From contig CALLLW010000002.1 in the NCBI GenBank assembly GCA_938007995.1, positions 62,001 to 126,000 of the forward strand: a stretch of DNA of 64,000 nt. The letters are read 5' to 3'. Below are positions 1-9,980 of the stretch, piece after piece. The notes beneath the pieces are model-generated. The model was not told the DNA's origin. It did no database searches and was given only the letters and a program-made list of their open reading frames with translations. Numbering within the stretch: position 1 is the stretch's first letter; each line of letters starts with the position of its first letter. The stretch is from an uncultured Granulosicoccaceae bacterium (lineage in GTDB: Bacteria > Pseudomonadota > Gammaproteobacteria > Granulosicoccales > Granulosicoccaceae). The position numbers and the translations under genes are program-made.

Positions 1-116
1 CCATTGTGCCCCATGAGAATGCTGACTCCTTTGTCTGCAAGAGTCAGGTCGATATTGTGCAACAAGGCTTTGTTGTCGATGCATACTGCGAGTTGTCGGA
101 TCTGCAGCGGCAACAT
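1..116 (-). CDS. tupC: Tungstate-type ABC transporter ATP-binding protein, 5' end only
   Basis: Partial gene running off the left edge on the minus strand. About 38 residues are visible. They begin MLPLQIRQLAV and end ILMGHNG, which matches the run-up to an ABC ATPase Walker A loop (GHNGAGKS-type). The ATG at 116-114 overlaps the tupB stop codon (TGATG arrangement), so it is translationally coupled to the permease and should power that transporter from the cytoplasmic face. The assignment to the tungstate (Tup) family rests mainly on the neighbouring permease. The nucleotide-binding and signature motifs lie outside the window. Confidence 0.7.
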   Translation of the reverse strand, partial: MLPLQIRQLAVCIDNKALLHNIDLTLADKGVSILMGHN

Positions 117-808
117 CAGGCGAGTTTCCCTTTGCTGCTGAAAACCAGCGCGTTAATGATCAGCGCGATTGTCATTAGCACCACGCCGAGCGCAAGCGCC
201 AGTGGCAGGTCGCCTTTGGAGGTCTCGAGTACGATTGCGGTAGTCATGACACGGGTCAGGTGATCGATATTGCCACCAACAATAATCACAGCACCGACTT
301 CCGAGATGGCTCTGGAGAATCCGGCAAGTGCAGCGGTGAGCAGACTCAGCCGATTGTCCCACAGTAAGGTCTGTACGGCAGAAGTCGTCGGTACGCACAG
401 TGAATGCATCGGGTCGCAGTAATCTTTCCAGCTATCTTCCACCTGCTGACGGGTCAGTGCGGCGACAATCGGCAAAACCAGTGCGAACTGGGCAATGATC
501 ATTGCGGTGGGTGTGTAGAGCAGCTGCAGGAAACCCATTGGGCCGGAACGGGAAAGCAGTAGGTAAACCATCAATCCGAGTACCACCGGTGGCATACCCA
601 TCAGGGTGTTGATCAGCAGGGTACATAAGCCTCTGCCGGGAAACGGGCGGATCGCCAGCAGCGCACCGAGAGGTAAGCCGATCAGGCAGGCCAGAACCGT
701 GGCAGTCACGCTGACGCGCAGCGAAAGGCCGACGATTTCGATCAGGTCCGGATCCGGGCCGGACAACAGCATCGCGACTTCGCTAAGTACCTGTGAAAAA
801 GTCGTCAT
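116..808 (-). CDS. tupB: Tungstate-type ABC transporter permease
   Basis: A 230-residue inner-membrane protein with about five hydrophobic segments and a binding-protein-dependent permease fold. The EAA-type loop is visible near residues 165-185 (AGFSRAISEVGAVIIVGGN). The early GLPLGALLAI segment, the AISEVGA loop and the short single-domain length are typical of TupB/WtpB-like tungstate or molybdate permeases. The ATG is at 808, and the stop overlaps the ATPase start. No periplasmic binding protein (TupA) lies upstream; folE is there instead, 132 bases away. The substrate oxyanion is inferred from family resemblance and could be molybdate. Confidence 0.75.
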   Translation of the reverse strand: MTTFSQVLSEVAMLLSGPDPDLIEIVGLSLRVSVTATVLACLIGLPLGALLAIRPFPGRGLCTLLINTLMGMPPVVLGLMVYLLLSRSGPMGFLQLLYTPTAMIIAQFALVLPIVAALTRQQVEDSWKDYCDPMHSLCVPTTSAVQTLLWDNRLSLLTAALAGFSRAISEVGAVIIVGGNIDHLTRVMTTAIVLETSKGDLPLALALGVVLMTIALIINALVFSSKGKLA

Positions 809-940
809 TTTTCATCTCAGGCGATGAAATTGCCTGTTGCGGGAAGTAGTGGCGAATTATGCAGCGACTGACCACGGTGGCCAAAGCCCGTCTTCAAGGC
901 AAAAAAAATGAGTTTACCGGATGCAGTAATCGTGCGGCAG

Positions 941-1486
941 TCATGCCTGGCGCAGCAGGCTGAGAAATTCATTGCGCGTATTGATGTCTTTTTTGAATCT
1001 GCCCAACATGACAGACGTTGTCATTGTAGAGTTCTGCTTCTCGACACCTCGCATCATCATGCACAAGTGCTTCGATTCAACCACCACACCAACCCCCTGA
1101 CTGTCGGTCACCTCGTGTACCGCATCGGCGATCTGCCTGGTGAGTTTTTCCTGGATTTGCAGCCTGCGGGCAAACATGTCAACGATTCTGGCCACTTTTG
1201 ACAGCCCGATTACCTTGCCTTTTGGCAGGTAGGCAACGTGGCATTTGCCGATGAATGGTAGCAGATGATGCTCACACATCGAATACAGCTCGATATCTTT
1301 GACAATCACCATCTCGTCGCTGTCTGATTCGAAAACGGCGTCGTTGAGTATTGTTTCAAGCGTCTGCTGGTAGCCCTGGGTGAGGAACGCCATGGCCCGC
1401 GCCGCTCGATCCGGGGTTTTTAGCAACCCCTCCCGCTCGGGGTCTTCTCCGATTGCCTGGATAATCTTTTTGTATTCTTGTTCCAT
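941..1486 (-). CDS. folE: GTP cyclohydrolase I
   Basis: A 181-residue cytosolic enzyme that converts GTP to 7,8-dihydroneopterin triphosphate, the first step of tetrahydrofolate synthesis. Family hallmarks are visible: the zinc/catalytic CEHHLLPF segment (around residue 71), the GLSKVAR segment, and [11 protein letters not shown] carrying the second zinc cysteine. The length equals that of the short bacterial FolE type. The ATG at 1486 follows a 219-base divergent gap shared with the acyl-CoA dehydrogenase gene. Tetrahydrofolate is also the C1 acceptor for the TMAO demethylase encoded further along, but nothing here links their regulation. Confidence 0.95.
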   Translation of the reverse strand: MEQEYKKIIQAIGEDPEREGLLKTPDRAARAMAFLTQGYQQTLETILNDAVFESDSDEMVIVKDIELYSMCEHHLLPFIGKCHVAYLPKGKVIGLSKVARIVDMFARRLQIQEKLTRQIADAVHEVTDSQGVGVVVESKHLCMMMRGVEKQNSTMTTSVMLGRFKKDINTRNEFLSLLRQA

Positions 1487-1705
1487 CGGCGATTTAAACC
1501 ACGTAGATAGTTTGCAGGGTAGAGGGTGATGGCCGCAAAGTGCTGTCGACGTTTAGCTGGCTCTGCAGTGGCGACTATTGTGCTGCAACGAGAAGGTTGA
1601 TTCAATTTATGAATTTTAGTGTTACGGGTCGGTCCTAAATGGTGTCTCCTTGCTGATACCAGCTAGAATCATGGGAAGACCCCGAAGTAATCACTGGAAA
1701 AGCTC

Positions 1706-4171
1706 ATGACGTTCTTAATTTGGTTGTTAATTATTCTTGCCGCGACGTTTGTACTGGCCAAGTTTCCGCAAACGCTGCTCAGTATTTCGGTCGTTATCGG
1801 TGTGGCGATGCTCGGGTTTTTCCTCACCGGGATAGGCACAATCGCAACCGTGGTTTTGGCGCTGGTATTCATCGCTGCTGCGGTTGTACTAAACGTACCG
1901 AATGTCAGAAAGAAAGTACTCACAGCACCCTTACTCGATTACGTAAAAGCCGTGCTGCCGCCGATGTCGCAAACCGAAAGAGATGCCATCGAGGCAGGTA
2001 CGGTGTGGTGGGAGTCTGAATTATTTCGCGGCAATCCCGACTGGTCAAAACTGATGTCCACCCCGGTGGCCACGCTCACGGAAAAGGAACAGGCTTTTCT
2101 GGACGGACCAACCAACGAACTATGCGCCATGCTGGATGACTGGGAGATCACTTACGAGCATAACGATCTGCCGCCGCACATTTGGGATTTCATCAAAAAG
2201 AACAAGTTTTTCGGTATCGTGATACCAGAGCAGTATGGTGGTCTGGGTTTTGGTGCCTATGGTCACTCTGCGATCGTTACCAGAATATCGGCCAGAAGTG
2301 TCACCGCCGGTTCTACGGTGATGGTGCCGAATTCACTTGGCCCTGCGGAACTGTTGCTGCACTACGGTACTGACGAACAACGCAATCACTTTCTGCCGCG
2401 ACTCGCTGTGGGTGAAGAGATTCCCTGTTTTGCTCTTACTGGGCCAACATCCGGTTCTGATGCGGCTGCCATGCCTGATTCCGGCATCGTTTGTAAGCAG
2501 ATGTTTAATGGAGTTGAAACGCTTGGTCTTCGATGCAACTGGGAGAAGCGCTACATCACACTGGGACCGGTTGCGACCATACTCGGCCTGGCATTCAAGG
2601 CCTATGACCCGGATGGTCTGCTCGGTGGAGAGGTGGATCTGGGAATTACCTGTGCACTGATCCCGACCGATACCGATGGCGTTACCATCGGACGCAGACA
2701 CTTCCCGTTGAATCAGGCATTCATGAATGGCCCGAACAGCGGCAAAGATGTATTCGTGCCCATGGAGTGGATCATTGGCGGGCAGGATAATCTTGGCAAG
2801 GGTTGGCGCATGTTGATGGAATCGTTGTCTGTTGGTCGTGGTATTTCGTTGCCGTCTTCCGGTGCAGCAGCGGGTATGGCAGCGACTCGCTTCACGGGCG
2901 CGTATGCAAGAACCAGGACTCAGTTCGGTATCCCGATAGGAAAATTTGAAGGGGTTGAAGAAGCGCTGGCAAGGATCGGCGGGCTGACTTATCTGATGGA
3001 CTCCGGCAGGCGCCTTACCTGCGCGGCACTTGATCAGGGTGAAAAGCCATCGGTAGTCAGCGGTATTCTTAAGTACTTCAATACAGAAAACATGCGCTCG
3101 GTGCTCAATGATGCGATGGATATTCACGGTGGTAAGGGTATCTGTATGGGGCCGAGTAACTACCTTGCACGCGCCTACCAGGGGGTGCCCGTAGGCATCA
3201 CCGTTGAAGGTGCAAATATTCTTACCAGAAGCATGATTGTTTTCGGACAGGGCGCAATGCGATGTCATCCGCATCTGGTGGCAGAGATACAGGCTGCGGC
3301 CATAGAAGATAAAGACGAAGCGGTTGAAAAATTCGATGAGGCGCTGACCGGACACATTGCCTATGCGGTGAGCAGCGGTGCTCAGGCCATGTTTCACGGA
3401 TTAACTCGCGGTCGATTCGCTAAATCACCGGTCAGCGGTAAGCCGGCAAAGTACTATCGCCGTCTGGCCCGCATGAGTGCCGGCTATTCTTTTCTTGCGG
3501 ACTTCGCTCTGTTGTTTCTGGGTGGAGCGCTGAAGCGTAAAGAAAAGCTTTCCGGTCGCTTTGCTGATGGCATGATTTATATGTACATGGCATCGGCGGC
3601 GCTAAAGCGCTACGAAGATAACGGCCGACCGGAAGCTGACTGGCCGCTGGTCGAGTGGAGCGTGCGATACTGTATTTATCACACGCAGGTCGCTCTGGAT
3701 CAAATCCTTCGAAACTTCCCTAGCCCGTGGGTCGGTGTGATTCTGCGAGGGGTTGTGTTCCCGTTGGGCCGTCGTTTCAGAACGCCGAATGATAAACTGG
3801 GTCGTGAGGTTGCCAACATACTATTAACACCTGGCGAGGCGCGCGACAGGCTTACCGAAGCGCTGTACATCAGTCGTGATCCCGATGACGTAACAGGTTG
3901 TCTGGAAGTTGCCATGGACCTGGCCATAGAGGCTGATCCGATTGAGAAGGCGCTGAAGGACAAAGGTCTGAAGCAACCCTACGATGTTGATTATCCAGAC
4001 TGGCTGGCGTCGCTGGTTAAATCGGGTGATCTCACAGAGGCAGATTCTAAAAAGCTGCTTGATTCTGCGGTAGCCACCAGAAAAGTCATTATGGTTGATG
4101 ATTTTCCGGGTGATTTTTTACAATCAGGAGCGCACTCTACCGCACGGCAAGGGCTTGCTGAGGCTAGCTGA
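1706..4171 (+). CDS. fadE: FadE-type acyl-CoA dehydrogenase
   Basis: An 821-residue protein, close to the roughly 815 residues of E. coli FadE. It should catalyse the first dehydrogenation of fatty acyl-CoA in beta-oxidation with FAD. The N-terminus has two hydrophobic segments (residues 1-25 and 30-60), as FadE does, suggesting inner-membrane association. The acyl-CoA dehydrogenase core follows, with FALTGPTSGSDAAA (about residue 242) in the middle domain and an RTQFGIPIGKFEGVEE helix (about residue 405). The long C-terminal extension is the DUF1974-type tail of FadE. The ATG at 1706 follows a short AT-rich leader. The electron acceptor is not encoded nearby. Confidence 0.93.
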   Translation: MTFLIWLLIILAATFVLAKFPQTLLSISVVIGVAMLGFFLTGIGTIATVVLALVFIAAAVVLNVPNVRKKVLTAPLLDYVKAVLPPMSQTERDAIEAGTVWWESELFRGNPDWSKLMSTPVATLTEKEQAFLDGPTNELCAMLDDWEITYEHNDLPPHIWDFIKKNKFFGIVIPEQYGGLGFGAYGHSAIVTRISARSVTAGSTVMVPNSLGPAELLLHYGTDEQRNHFLPRLAVGEEIPCFALTGPTSGSDAAAMPDSGIVCKQMFNGVETLGLRCNWEKRYITLGPVATILGLAFKAYDPDGLLGGEVDLGITCALIPTDTDGVTIGRRHFPLNQAFMNGPNSGKDVFVPMEWIIGGQDNLGKGWRMLMESLSVGRGISLPSSGAAAGMAATRFTGAYARTRTQFGIPIGKFEGVEEALARIGGLTYLMDSGRRLTCAALDQGEKPSVVSGILKYFNTENMRSVLNDAMDIHGGKGICMGPSNYLARAYQGVPVGITVEGANILTRSMIVFGQGAMRCHPHLVAEIQAAAIEDKDEAVEKFDEALTGHIAYAVSSGAQAMFHGLTRGRFAKSPVSGKPAKYYRRLARMSAGYSFLADFALLFLGGALKRKEKLSGRFADGMIYMYMASAALKRYEDNGRPEADWPLVEWSVRYCIYHTQVALDQILRNFPSPWVGVILRGVVFPLGRRFRTPNDKLGREVANILLTPGEARDRLTEALYISRDPDDVTGCLEVAMDLAIEADPIEKALKDKGLKQPYDVDYPDWLASLVKSGDLTEADSKKLLDSAVATRKVIMVDDFPGDFLQSGAHSTARQGLAEAS

Positions 4172-4446
4172 TAGATCGATAGCCGGCAGTGGGTGGTCTG
4201 TTGGCGACCCACCGTTGGCAAAGTGACCCGGGTTGCTGGAGTCAATGCAACGATATTGCTTCACTCTGACTTGAAACCTGGGTCACAGTCGCCACATTTT
4301 GTACGGTAAGAAAACGGTTAGTTCTGTTTATCAATGTTAGCAATATCAATGGTATAAGTGCAGTTGGAGTCCACACGAGCCACTTGGTGGCAGGTCTGAC
4401 TGCTTAAGGAAGCAAACTATAGTGTCGAAAGATTTAGTGTAGGTTT

Positions 4447-4776
4447 ATGACTGACAAAGAGTTATCAAGTGGTTCCGGCGAAGATACGGGAACGGCGGTC
4501 GAAGTTGCCAAGCCCATGCTTAAGAAACCACCGATGTACAAGGTGGTGATACTTAACGACGATTACACTCCTATGGAGTTCGTGGTTAAGGTGCTTGAGA
4601 GTTTTTTTAGTATGGATCGAGAAAAGGCAACGCAAGTCATGCTACATGTACATAACCGGGGTAAGGGTGTTTGTGGTGTATACACCCGAGATCTGGCTGA
4701 AACAAAAGTTGTCCATGTGAATCAGTTTTCACGTGACAATCAGCATCCTTTAATGTGTGATATGGAGGAGGCTTAG
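4447..4776 (+). CDS. clpS: ClpS, N-end-rule adaptor of ClpAP protease
   Basis: A 109-residue adaptor that hands N-degron substrates to ClpA. The flexible N-terminus is followed by the conserved [17 protein letters not shown] core, which forms the N-degron pocket and ClpA contact, and by [19 protein letters not shown]. Size and order match the family. clpA starts 52 bases downstream on the same strand, the standard clpS-clpA operon. The 275-base gap upstream shows no gene and presumably holds the promoter. Confidence 0.96.
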   Translation: MTDKELSSGSGEDTGTAVEVAKPMLKKPPMYKVVILNDDYTPMEFVVKVLESFFSMDREKATQVMLHVHNRGKGVCGVYTRDLAETKVVHVNQFSRDNQHPLMCDMEEA

Positions 4777-4828
4777 TTTTGTCAGGTCTGAGAAACAGAA
4801 CAATAATTAATATAGAGAGAATCGTGAG

Positions 4829-7090
4829 ATGCTGAGCAAAGAACTCGAGTTCACGTTAAACAATGCCTTTAAAGAAGCTCGTGAGAAACGTTATGAATTC
4901 ATGACGGTTGAACACCTACTGTTGGCGCTGCTGGATAACCCCACTGCAGCTCAGGTTTTGCGATCTTGCGGAGGCGAGCTTGAATCGCTGCGTCTGGAAC
5001 TGGTTGAGTTCATCGATGAAAACACACCGCTACTGGACGACACCGACAACCGCGAAACACAGCCGACTCTTGGTTTCCAGCGGGTGCTACAGCGTGCAGT
5101 GTTCCACGTTCAGTCATCCGGTAAGAAAGAAGTCACCGGCGCTAACGTGTTGGTCGCAATTTTCGGTGAACAGGACTCCCATACTGTATACCTTCTAAAC
5201 AAACAGAATGTCACTCGTCTTGACGTGGTGAATTACATCTCTCACGGTATCTCTAAAATTCCGGATGAAGATAAAAGCGAGCTTGAAGACCTGTCTAACG
5301 AAGCGGGCATGGAAGAGGGCGAGTCAGAAGCGTCGCCGCTTGATAAATACGCCACTAATCTGAACAACCGCGCCAAAGAGGGAAAGATTGATCCTCTGAT
5401 TGGTCGCGATAAGGAAATCGAAAGAGCGGCGCAGATTCTCTGTCGTCGAAGAAAAAACAATCCACTGCTTGTCGGTGAAGCTGGCGTTGGTAAAACCGCC
5501 ATTGCAGAAGGCCTGGCGCTGAAAATCGTACAGGGCGATCTGCCGGAAGTATTGCTTGGCAGCACTATCTACTCGCTTGATCTTGGCGCTCTGGTTGCCG
5601 GTACGAAGTACCGTGGTGATTTTGAAAAGCGATTGAAAGCCATACTAGGCCAGCTGCAACAGGAAGAGGGCGCGGTACTTTTCATTGATGAAATCCACAC
5701 CATAATCGGTGCCGGTGCTGCATCAGGTGGCGTAATGGACGCATCCAACCTGATCAAGCCAATGCTTGCGAACGGTGAGCTCAAGTGTATCGGCTCCACC
5801 ACTTATCAGGAATTCCGCGGTATTTTTGAGAAAGACCGGGCACTGACAAGACGCTTCCAGAAGGTCGATGTTGTTGAGCCTTCAGTCTCTGAAACAGTGG
5901 AAATTCTGAAAGGTTTGAAAGACAACTTTGAAGACTTCCATGATGTTAAGTACTCAAGCAACGCACTGAAAGCGGCAGCTGAGTTGTCAGATCGTTACGT
6001 TAATGATCGTTTTCTGCCTGACAAGGCGATCGATATTATCGATGAAGCCGGTGCAAGCCGTCGCTTGAATCCAAAGCAGTCAAAGAAGGCAATCAGCGTT
6101 AAAGACATTGAAACGATTATTGCGAAGATTGCGCGTATTCCTGAAAAGAGCGTGTCTTCCACTGACATGGAAAAACTCAAGAACTTAAGCCGCGATTTAC
6201 GCATGCTTGTGTTCGGTCAGGATACAGCGATTGAGCAACTGGCATCTGCGATCAAGATGTCGCGATCGGGCCTTGGACCTGAAGATCGTCCAATCGGCAG
6301 TTTCCTGTTGGCGGGTCCTACCGGCGTTGGTAAGACAGAAGTCACCAAGCAGCTCGGCAAGGTGATGGGTATCGAGTTCCTGCGCTTCGACATGTCTGAA
6401 TACATGGAGCGTCATACCGTGTCACGTCTGATTGGTGCGCCTCCTGGATATGTCGGCTATGACCAGGGTGGTTTGTTAACTGATGCAGTTATTCAAAATC
6501 CACACTGTGTACTGCTGCTTGATGAAATAGAAAAAGCTCATCCTGATGTGTTCAACCTGCTACTGCAGGTAATGGATCATGGCACGCTGACTGACAACAA
6601 CGGTCGAAAGGCGGATTTCCGCAACGTGATACTGGTCATGACCACCAATGCCGGTGCTGAATCGATTAGCCGTCCAAGTGTTGGTTTTACCATGCAGGAT
6701 CACTCGAGCGACGGTATGGAAGCGATCAACAAGTTCTTTACGCCTGAATTCAGAAATCGTCTTGACAGTATCGTGCAGTTCGGACCGCTTGATCGCAAGA
6801 CTATTCTAAGCGTTGTTGACAAGTTCCTGTTTGAGCTTGAAGAGCAGCTCAATGAAAAGAACGTAGTGATTGACGTCACTGACGCAGCAAAAGGCTGGTT
6901 AGCTGAAAACGGCTTTGATGCCAAGATGGGGGCTCGACCGATGAATCGAATCATCCGGGAAAACATCAAGAAGCCATTGGCTGATGAAATTCTGTTTGGT
7001 GACCTGTCCAAAGGCGGCACGGTAAAAGTACTGCTTGATGAATTCGGCGAGCTGACTTTCGAAATTGTTAATGCAGAAGTAACTGCATAG
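4829..7090 (+). CDS. clpA: ClpA, ATPase/unfoldase subunit of ClpAP protease
   Basis: A 753-residue class I Clp/Hsp100 AAA+ unfoldase. An N-terminal ClpS-binding repeat domain (residues 1-145) is followed by D1 with Walker A GEAGVGKTA and Walker B VLFIDEIHT, then D2 with Walker A GPTGVGKTE and Walker B VLLLDEIEKAHP. It lacks the long ClpB middle domain. The ClpP-docking loop has SVGF near base 6680, an acceptable variant of the IGL/IGF tripeptide. It unfolds substrates and feeds them to ClpP, which is not in the window. A strong terminator follows 158 bases downstream. Confidence 0.97.
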   Translation: MLSKELEFTLNNAFKEAREKRYEFMTVEHLLLALLDNPTAAQVLRSCGGELESLRLELVEFIDENTPLLDDTDNRETQPTLGFQRVLQRAVFHVQSSGKKEVTGANVLVAIFGEQDSHTVYLLNKQNVTRLDVVNYISHGISKIPDEDKSELEDLSNEAGMEEGESEASPLDKYATNLNNRAKEGKIDPLIGRDKEIERAAQILCRRRKNNPLLVGEAGVGKTAIAEGLALKIVQGDLPEVLLGSTIYSLDLGALVAGTKYRGDFEKRLKAILGQLQQEEGAVLFIDEIHTIIGAGAASGGVMDASNLIKPMLANGELKCIGSTTYQEFRGIFEKDRALTRRFQKVDVVEPSVSETVEILKGLKDNFEDFHDVKYSSNALKAAAELSDRYVNDRFLPDKAIDIIDEAGASRRLNPKQSKKAISVKDIETIIAKIARIPEKSVSSTDMEKLKNLSRDLRMLVFGQDTAIEQLASAIKMSRSGLGPEDRPIGSFLLAGPTGVGKTEVTKQLGKVMGIEFLRFDMSEYMERHTVSRLIGAPPGYVGYDQGGLLTDAVIQNPHCVLLLDEIEKAHPDVFNLLLQVMDHGTLTDNNGRKADFRNVILVMTTNAGAESISRPSVGFTMQDHSSDGMEAINKFFTPEFRNRLDSIVQFGPLDRKTILSVVDKFLFELEEQLNEKNVVIDVTDAAKGWLAENGFDAKMGARPMNRIIRENIKKPLADEILFGDLSKGGTVKVLLDEFGELTFEIVNAEVTA

Positions 7091-7247
7091 TTGCTGAGGT
7101 CCGGCTGGACGACACTCCAGCCAGTCTTGCCGGCCTGCACTTAACTGATCAGAATCAGGTTGGCACGAATGCCATCGGTAAATATCGCAGGCGCAAAGCG
7201 GCAGGGAATACGAAACAACATCTGGTCAGCGGGGCAATAAGGTAATG

Positions 7248-7275
7248 AAAGGCATGCTGCGGCACGCCTTTTTTT
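7248..7275 (+). terminator. Rho-independent terminator after clpA
   Basis: AAAGGC pairs with GCCTTT, then an A/C mismatch, then TGC/GCA around a TGCG loop. The hairpin runs directly into a seven-T tract. It lies 158 bases after the clpA stop and ahead of the convergent infA, so it ends clpSA transcription. Confidence 0.85.
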
Positions 7276-7323
7276 ATATTAATGATGAAGTGAGGCAGAG
7301 CTGCGTACGTGCAGCCGTATCGC

Positions 7324-7542
7324 TTAGCGGCTTCTGTAGGTAATACGGCCCTTGGTGAGGTCGTAGGGTGTCATTTCAACCGTGACTTTGTCGCCAGTCA
7401 GTATACGAATGTAGTGTTTGCGCATCTTGCCGGATATGTGTGCGGTCACTACATGACCGTTCTCCAGCTCAACTCTGAACATCGTATTTGGAAGGGTGTC
7501 TACCACAGTTCCTTCCATTTCAATTGCTTCTTCTTTCGCCAT
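7324..7542 (-). CDS. infA: Translation initiation factor IF-1
   Basis: A 72-residue S1/OB-fold protein that binds the ribosomal A site during initiation. The sequence [19 protein letters not shown] and the [23 protein letters not shown] segments are typical of IF-1. It is convergent with clpA. The infA-clpA neighbourhood is known in gammaproteobacteria, but aat, which often joins it, is not seen. The 270 bases on its upstream side contain no gene. Confidence 0.97.
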   Translation of the reverse strand: MAKEEAIEMEGTVVDTLPNTMFRVELENGHVVTAHISGKMRKHYIRILTGDKVTVEMTPYDLTKGRITYRSR

Positions 7543-7812
7543 TCACTCTCTTCTTGAAACTTGGTCGAGGCGTGCTGAAACCAGCCGGATGCTGATTTAC
7601 CGCCGCTCGGTAAAAAAAATAGATGCTATTTCGGGATTTTAAAGGGTATGGAGCGCTATTGAAACATTTAGTCGCAATTCCAGTTCGCTTTTTTACCGTT
7701 TGGCGTTTTGTTCGAAACAATTGATGCAAAGTCAGGCTTTTGACGGCTGATTTGACCTACAATACTAACCAACTCGAAAACAGCTCAAACCAAAGGCAGG
7801 CCAGAAAGCTAC

Positions 7813-8301
7813 ATGTATTGTCCCGTGCAGCATAAATCCAGAACCAGTGGCCGATTTGGCGACCTGATGGAACTGTACGAGCAAAACTATGTGTTGTTGC
7901 GCCTGCTTATCCCTGATTTGAAGAGTGCGGAGCTTCAAACCCGGATCTCGACAGTGGAGGGGTGTCTGCCACTCTATATGCAGCTGATCGAGAAAACGCC
8001 TTACACAAGCACCCTGCGCATGACCTATAGATTTGTGGAAGCTCGTGATAAAGACGGGGTCGCACGCGCCGAGATCGAGCCCAATTTGATGCTTCGGGTG
8101 TACCATGATGCCCGAACTGCAGAAGTAATCAGCGGCCACATCCACGGCCAGCAGCATGTGGAACGCAAGACACGCGGTCTTGATAGCTCCTGGCAACTGA
8201 ACCGTTTTCTGTACAAATGGCTACGCTACCTTCGCCACCGTGGTCACCGGCTGACTAATAGCGACACAGATAACAACAGGTGCGATTTGCCCACAGGCTG
8301 A
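7813..8301 (+). CDS. DUF1249 (YqiB-like) protein
   Basis: A 162-residue soluble protein of unknown function. It resembles E. coli YqiB in the start (FGDLMELYEQNYVLLRLLIP), the central RVYHDARTAEV segment and the QLNRFLYKWLRYLRHRG tail. The function of the family is not established. The ATG at 7813 is preceded by no strong Shine-Dalgarno sequence. It appears to be a single-gene unit, with gaps of 270 and about 400 bases on its two sides. Family assignment is by motif resemblance. Confidence 0.75.
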   Translation: MYCPVQHKSRTSGRFGDLMELYEQNYVLLRLLIPDLKSAELQTRISTVEGCLPLYMQLIEKTPYTSTLRMTYRFVEARDKDGVARAEIEPNLMLRVYHDARTAEVISGHIHGQQHVERKTRGLDSSWQLNRFLYKWLRYLRHRGHRLTNSDTDNNRCDLPTG

Positions 8302-8696
8302 TTTTTCGCGAGTATTGTCATTGCATAATGGCCGCGCATTCCGCTCTGCAGACTACCACTGACCCTTCATTGACCCTTCATTGACCCGGCAGGTTGCCAT
8401 TGAAATGTAGGGCAAATGAGATGGCCCTGCGACATAAGCGCAATTGACCAGCCTGGTTTCTGTCAATTCCGACCCCGGGGGTGCTCTTGCCAGTGTCCTC
8501 AGTTGAGCAACTTTATTCCTCAAGCGGCAATCGCATAAGCGTATCGTAGACGATCGCAACTGTTTTGAACTTTTAAGGTTTGTGAAGGTATCTATTGGGG
8601 ACTTGAAAACTACGACTTGGTATCATTGCGCGGCGTGGTTACCGATCCCTTGTTGACTGATCGCATACTGTTTAGCAGGCACATATTCACGGCTTG
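8302..8696. other. 395-base gap with a short tandem repeat, presumably the ynj promoter region
   Basis: No convincing gene. An 11-base unit, TTCATTGACCC, is repeated exactly at 8366-8376 and 8377-8387, with a partial copy just before. The AT-rich stretch around 8560-8600 is a plausible promoter zone for the ABC operon, but I cannot fix a -35/-10 pair. I saw no riboswitch consensus such as a TPP element. Confidence 0.4.
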
Positions 8697-9914
8697 ATGA
8701 TGAAGATAATTACTCTAACAAAAAACCTTTTCAAATCGGCACTGCTGGCGGCAGCGCTAATGACTACCCATCAGGCTTTCTCTACAGAGCTTGATGACTC
8801 CTGGGATCAAACCATCGAGGCTGCCAAAGGCCAAACGGTGTACTTCAACGCGTGGGGTGGCAGTGACCGGATAAACAGCTATATCAGCTGGGCCGCTGAT
8901 CGTATTGCCGAAGAATATGATGTCACACTCGAGCACGTGAAAATTGGCGATATAGCCGAAGTAGTGGGTCAGCTCGAAGCGGCCAAAACGGTTGGTAAGA
9001 ACACCGATGGCAACGTTGATCTGATGTGGGTTAATGGTGAAAACTTCGCTGCGATGAAAAGCGGCAATCTGACCTGGGGGCCGTTTGCGTACAACCTGCC
9101 GAATGCCTCTGCGCTCAAGGCATCGGATGCGCTCACTACCGATTTTTCTGTGCCTGTTGAAGGGCTGGAGTCTCCATGGGGAGGGGCGCAGCTGGTGTTT
9201 ATCTACGACACCGCAACTGTGCCAGAGCCACCAAAGTCGGCAGCTGAATTGCTGGAGTTTGTCAAAACCGGCGGCCGCTTTGCGTATCCCGCGCCACCGA
9301 TTTTTCAAGGCACTACCATGGTAAAGCAGCTGCTGCTTGAACTGACCGATAATCACGATGCTTTGGCGCAGCCGGTACAAGAGGCTGACTTTGCAGCGGT
9401 TACCGAACCACTGTGGAACTATCTTGACCAACTGCATCCCAATCTTTGGGGTAAGGGCAAGTCATGGCCGTCAAGTGCAGAGAGCACCCGGCAAATGGTA
9501 GACGACGGTGAAATTGATATCGCAATTTCTTTCAACCCTAACGAAGCCAGCGCTGCAGTTAAAAGTGGTCAGCTGCCAGAGTCTGTACGTACCTATACCT
9601 TCGAAAAAGGCACCATTGGCAACACGCACTTTGTGACGATCCCCTACAATGCGACAGCCAAAGCAGGCGCTATGCTGGTGGCGAACTTTTTCATCAGCGC
9701 AGAGGCCCAGTCACGCAAGGCAGATCCGCAATACTGGGGTGACCCTACCGTACTCGATCTTGACAACCTTTCCGACTCTGACAAAGCCTTGTTCAGCAGT
9801 ATTGATCTTGGTCCCTGGGCACTGCCTATTGGATCAGGCATTGTACTACCCGAGCCGCATGCCTCATGGGCTGAAGCTCTCGAAGGAGAGTGGCTTAAGC
9901 GATACGGTAACTGA
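8697..9914 (+). CDS. ynjB: YnjB-like ABC transporter substrate-binding protein
   Basis: A periplasmic solute-binding protein of about 405 residues. It has a Sec signal peptide (charged start, FKSALLAAALMTTHQAFS, cleavage near residue 30). The mature part reads like the YnjB/extracellular-binding-protein-1 group (GQTVYFNAWGGSDRINSYI, DLMWVNGENF). The natural ligand of this family is not firmly known. A TTG lies one codon upstream of two consecutive ATGs; I start at the first ATG because no Shine-Dalgarno sequence decides. It is first gene of the ynjBCD-like operon, with the permease 66 bases downstream. Confidence 0.85.
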   Translation: MMKIITLTKNLFKSALLAAALMTTHQAFSTELDDSWDQTIEAAKGQTVYFNAWGGSDRINSYISWAADRIAEEYDVTLEHVKIGDIAEVVGQLEAAKTVGKNTDGNVDLMWVNGENFAAMKSGNLTWGPFAYNLPNASALKASDALTTDFSVPVEGLESPWGGAQLVFIYDTATVPEPPKSAAELLEFVKTGGRFAYPAPPIFQGTTMVKQLLLELTDNHDALAQPVQEADFAAVTEPLWNYLDQLHPNLWGKGKSWPSSAESTRQMVDDGEIDIAISFNPNEASAAVKSGQLPESVRTYTFEKGTIGNTHFVTIPYNATAKAGAMLVANFFISAEAQSRKADPQYWGDPTVLDLDNLSDSDKALFSSIDLGPWALPIGSGIVLPEPHASWAEALEGEWLKRYGN

Positions 9915-9980
9915 AACTGAAAGGTGCAGTGGCAGCCGACCGCACCACTTTCTTACTCTTTAAAACCCGGTGACCCGTAA

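Noticed and set aside
2333-3397. 354-residue open frame antisense to fadE
   Set aside because: It lies wholly opposite a strongly conserved acyl-CoA dehydrogenase, its translation is rich in Cys/His/Arg as expected of a complement frame, and it shows no domain or start signal.
8366-8387. CRISPR-like or mobile-element repeat
   Set aside because: Only two adjacent 11-base copies with no spacers; a simple tandem duplication.
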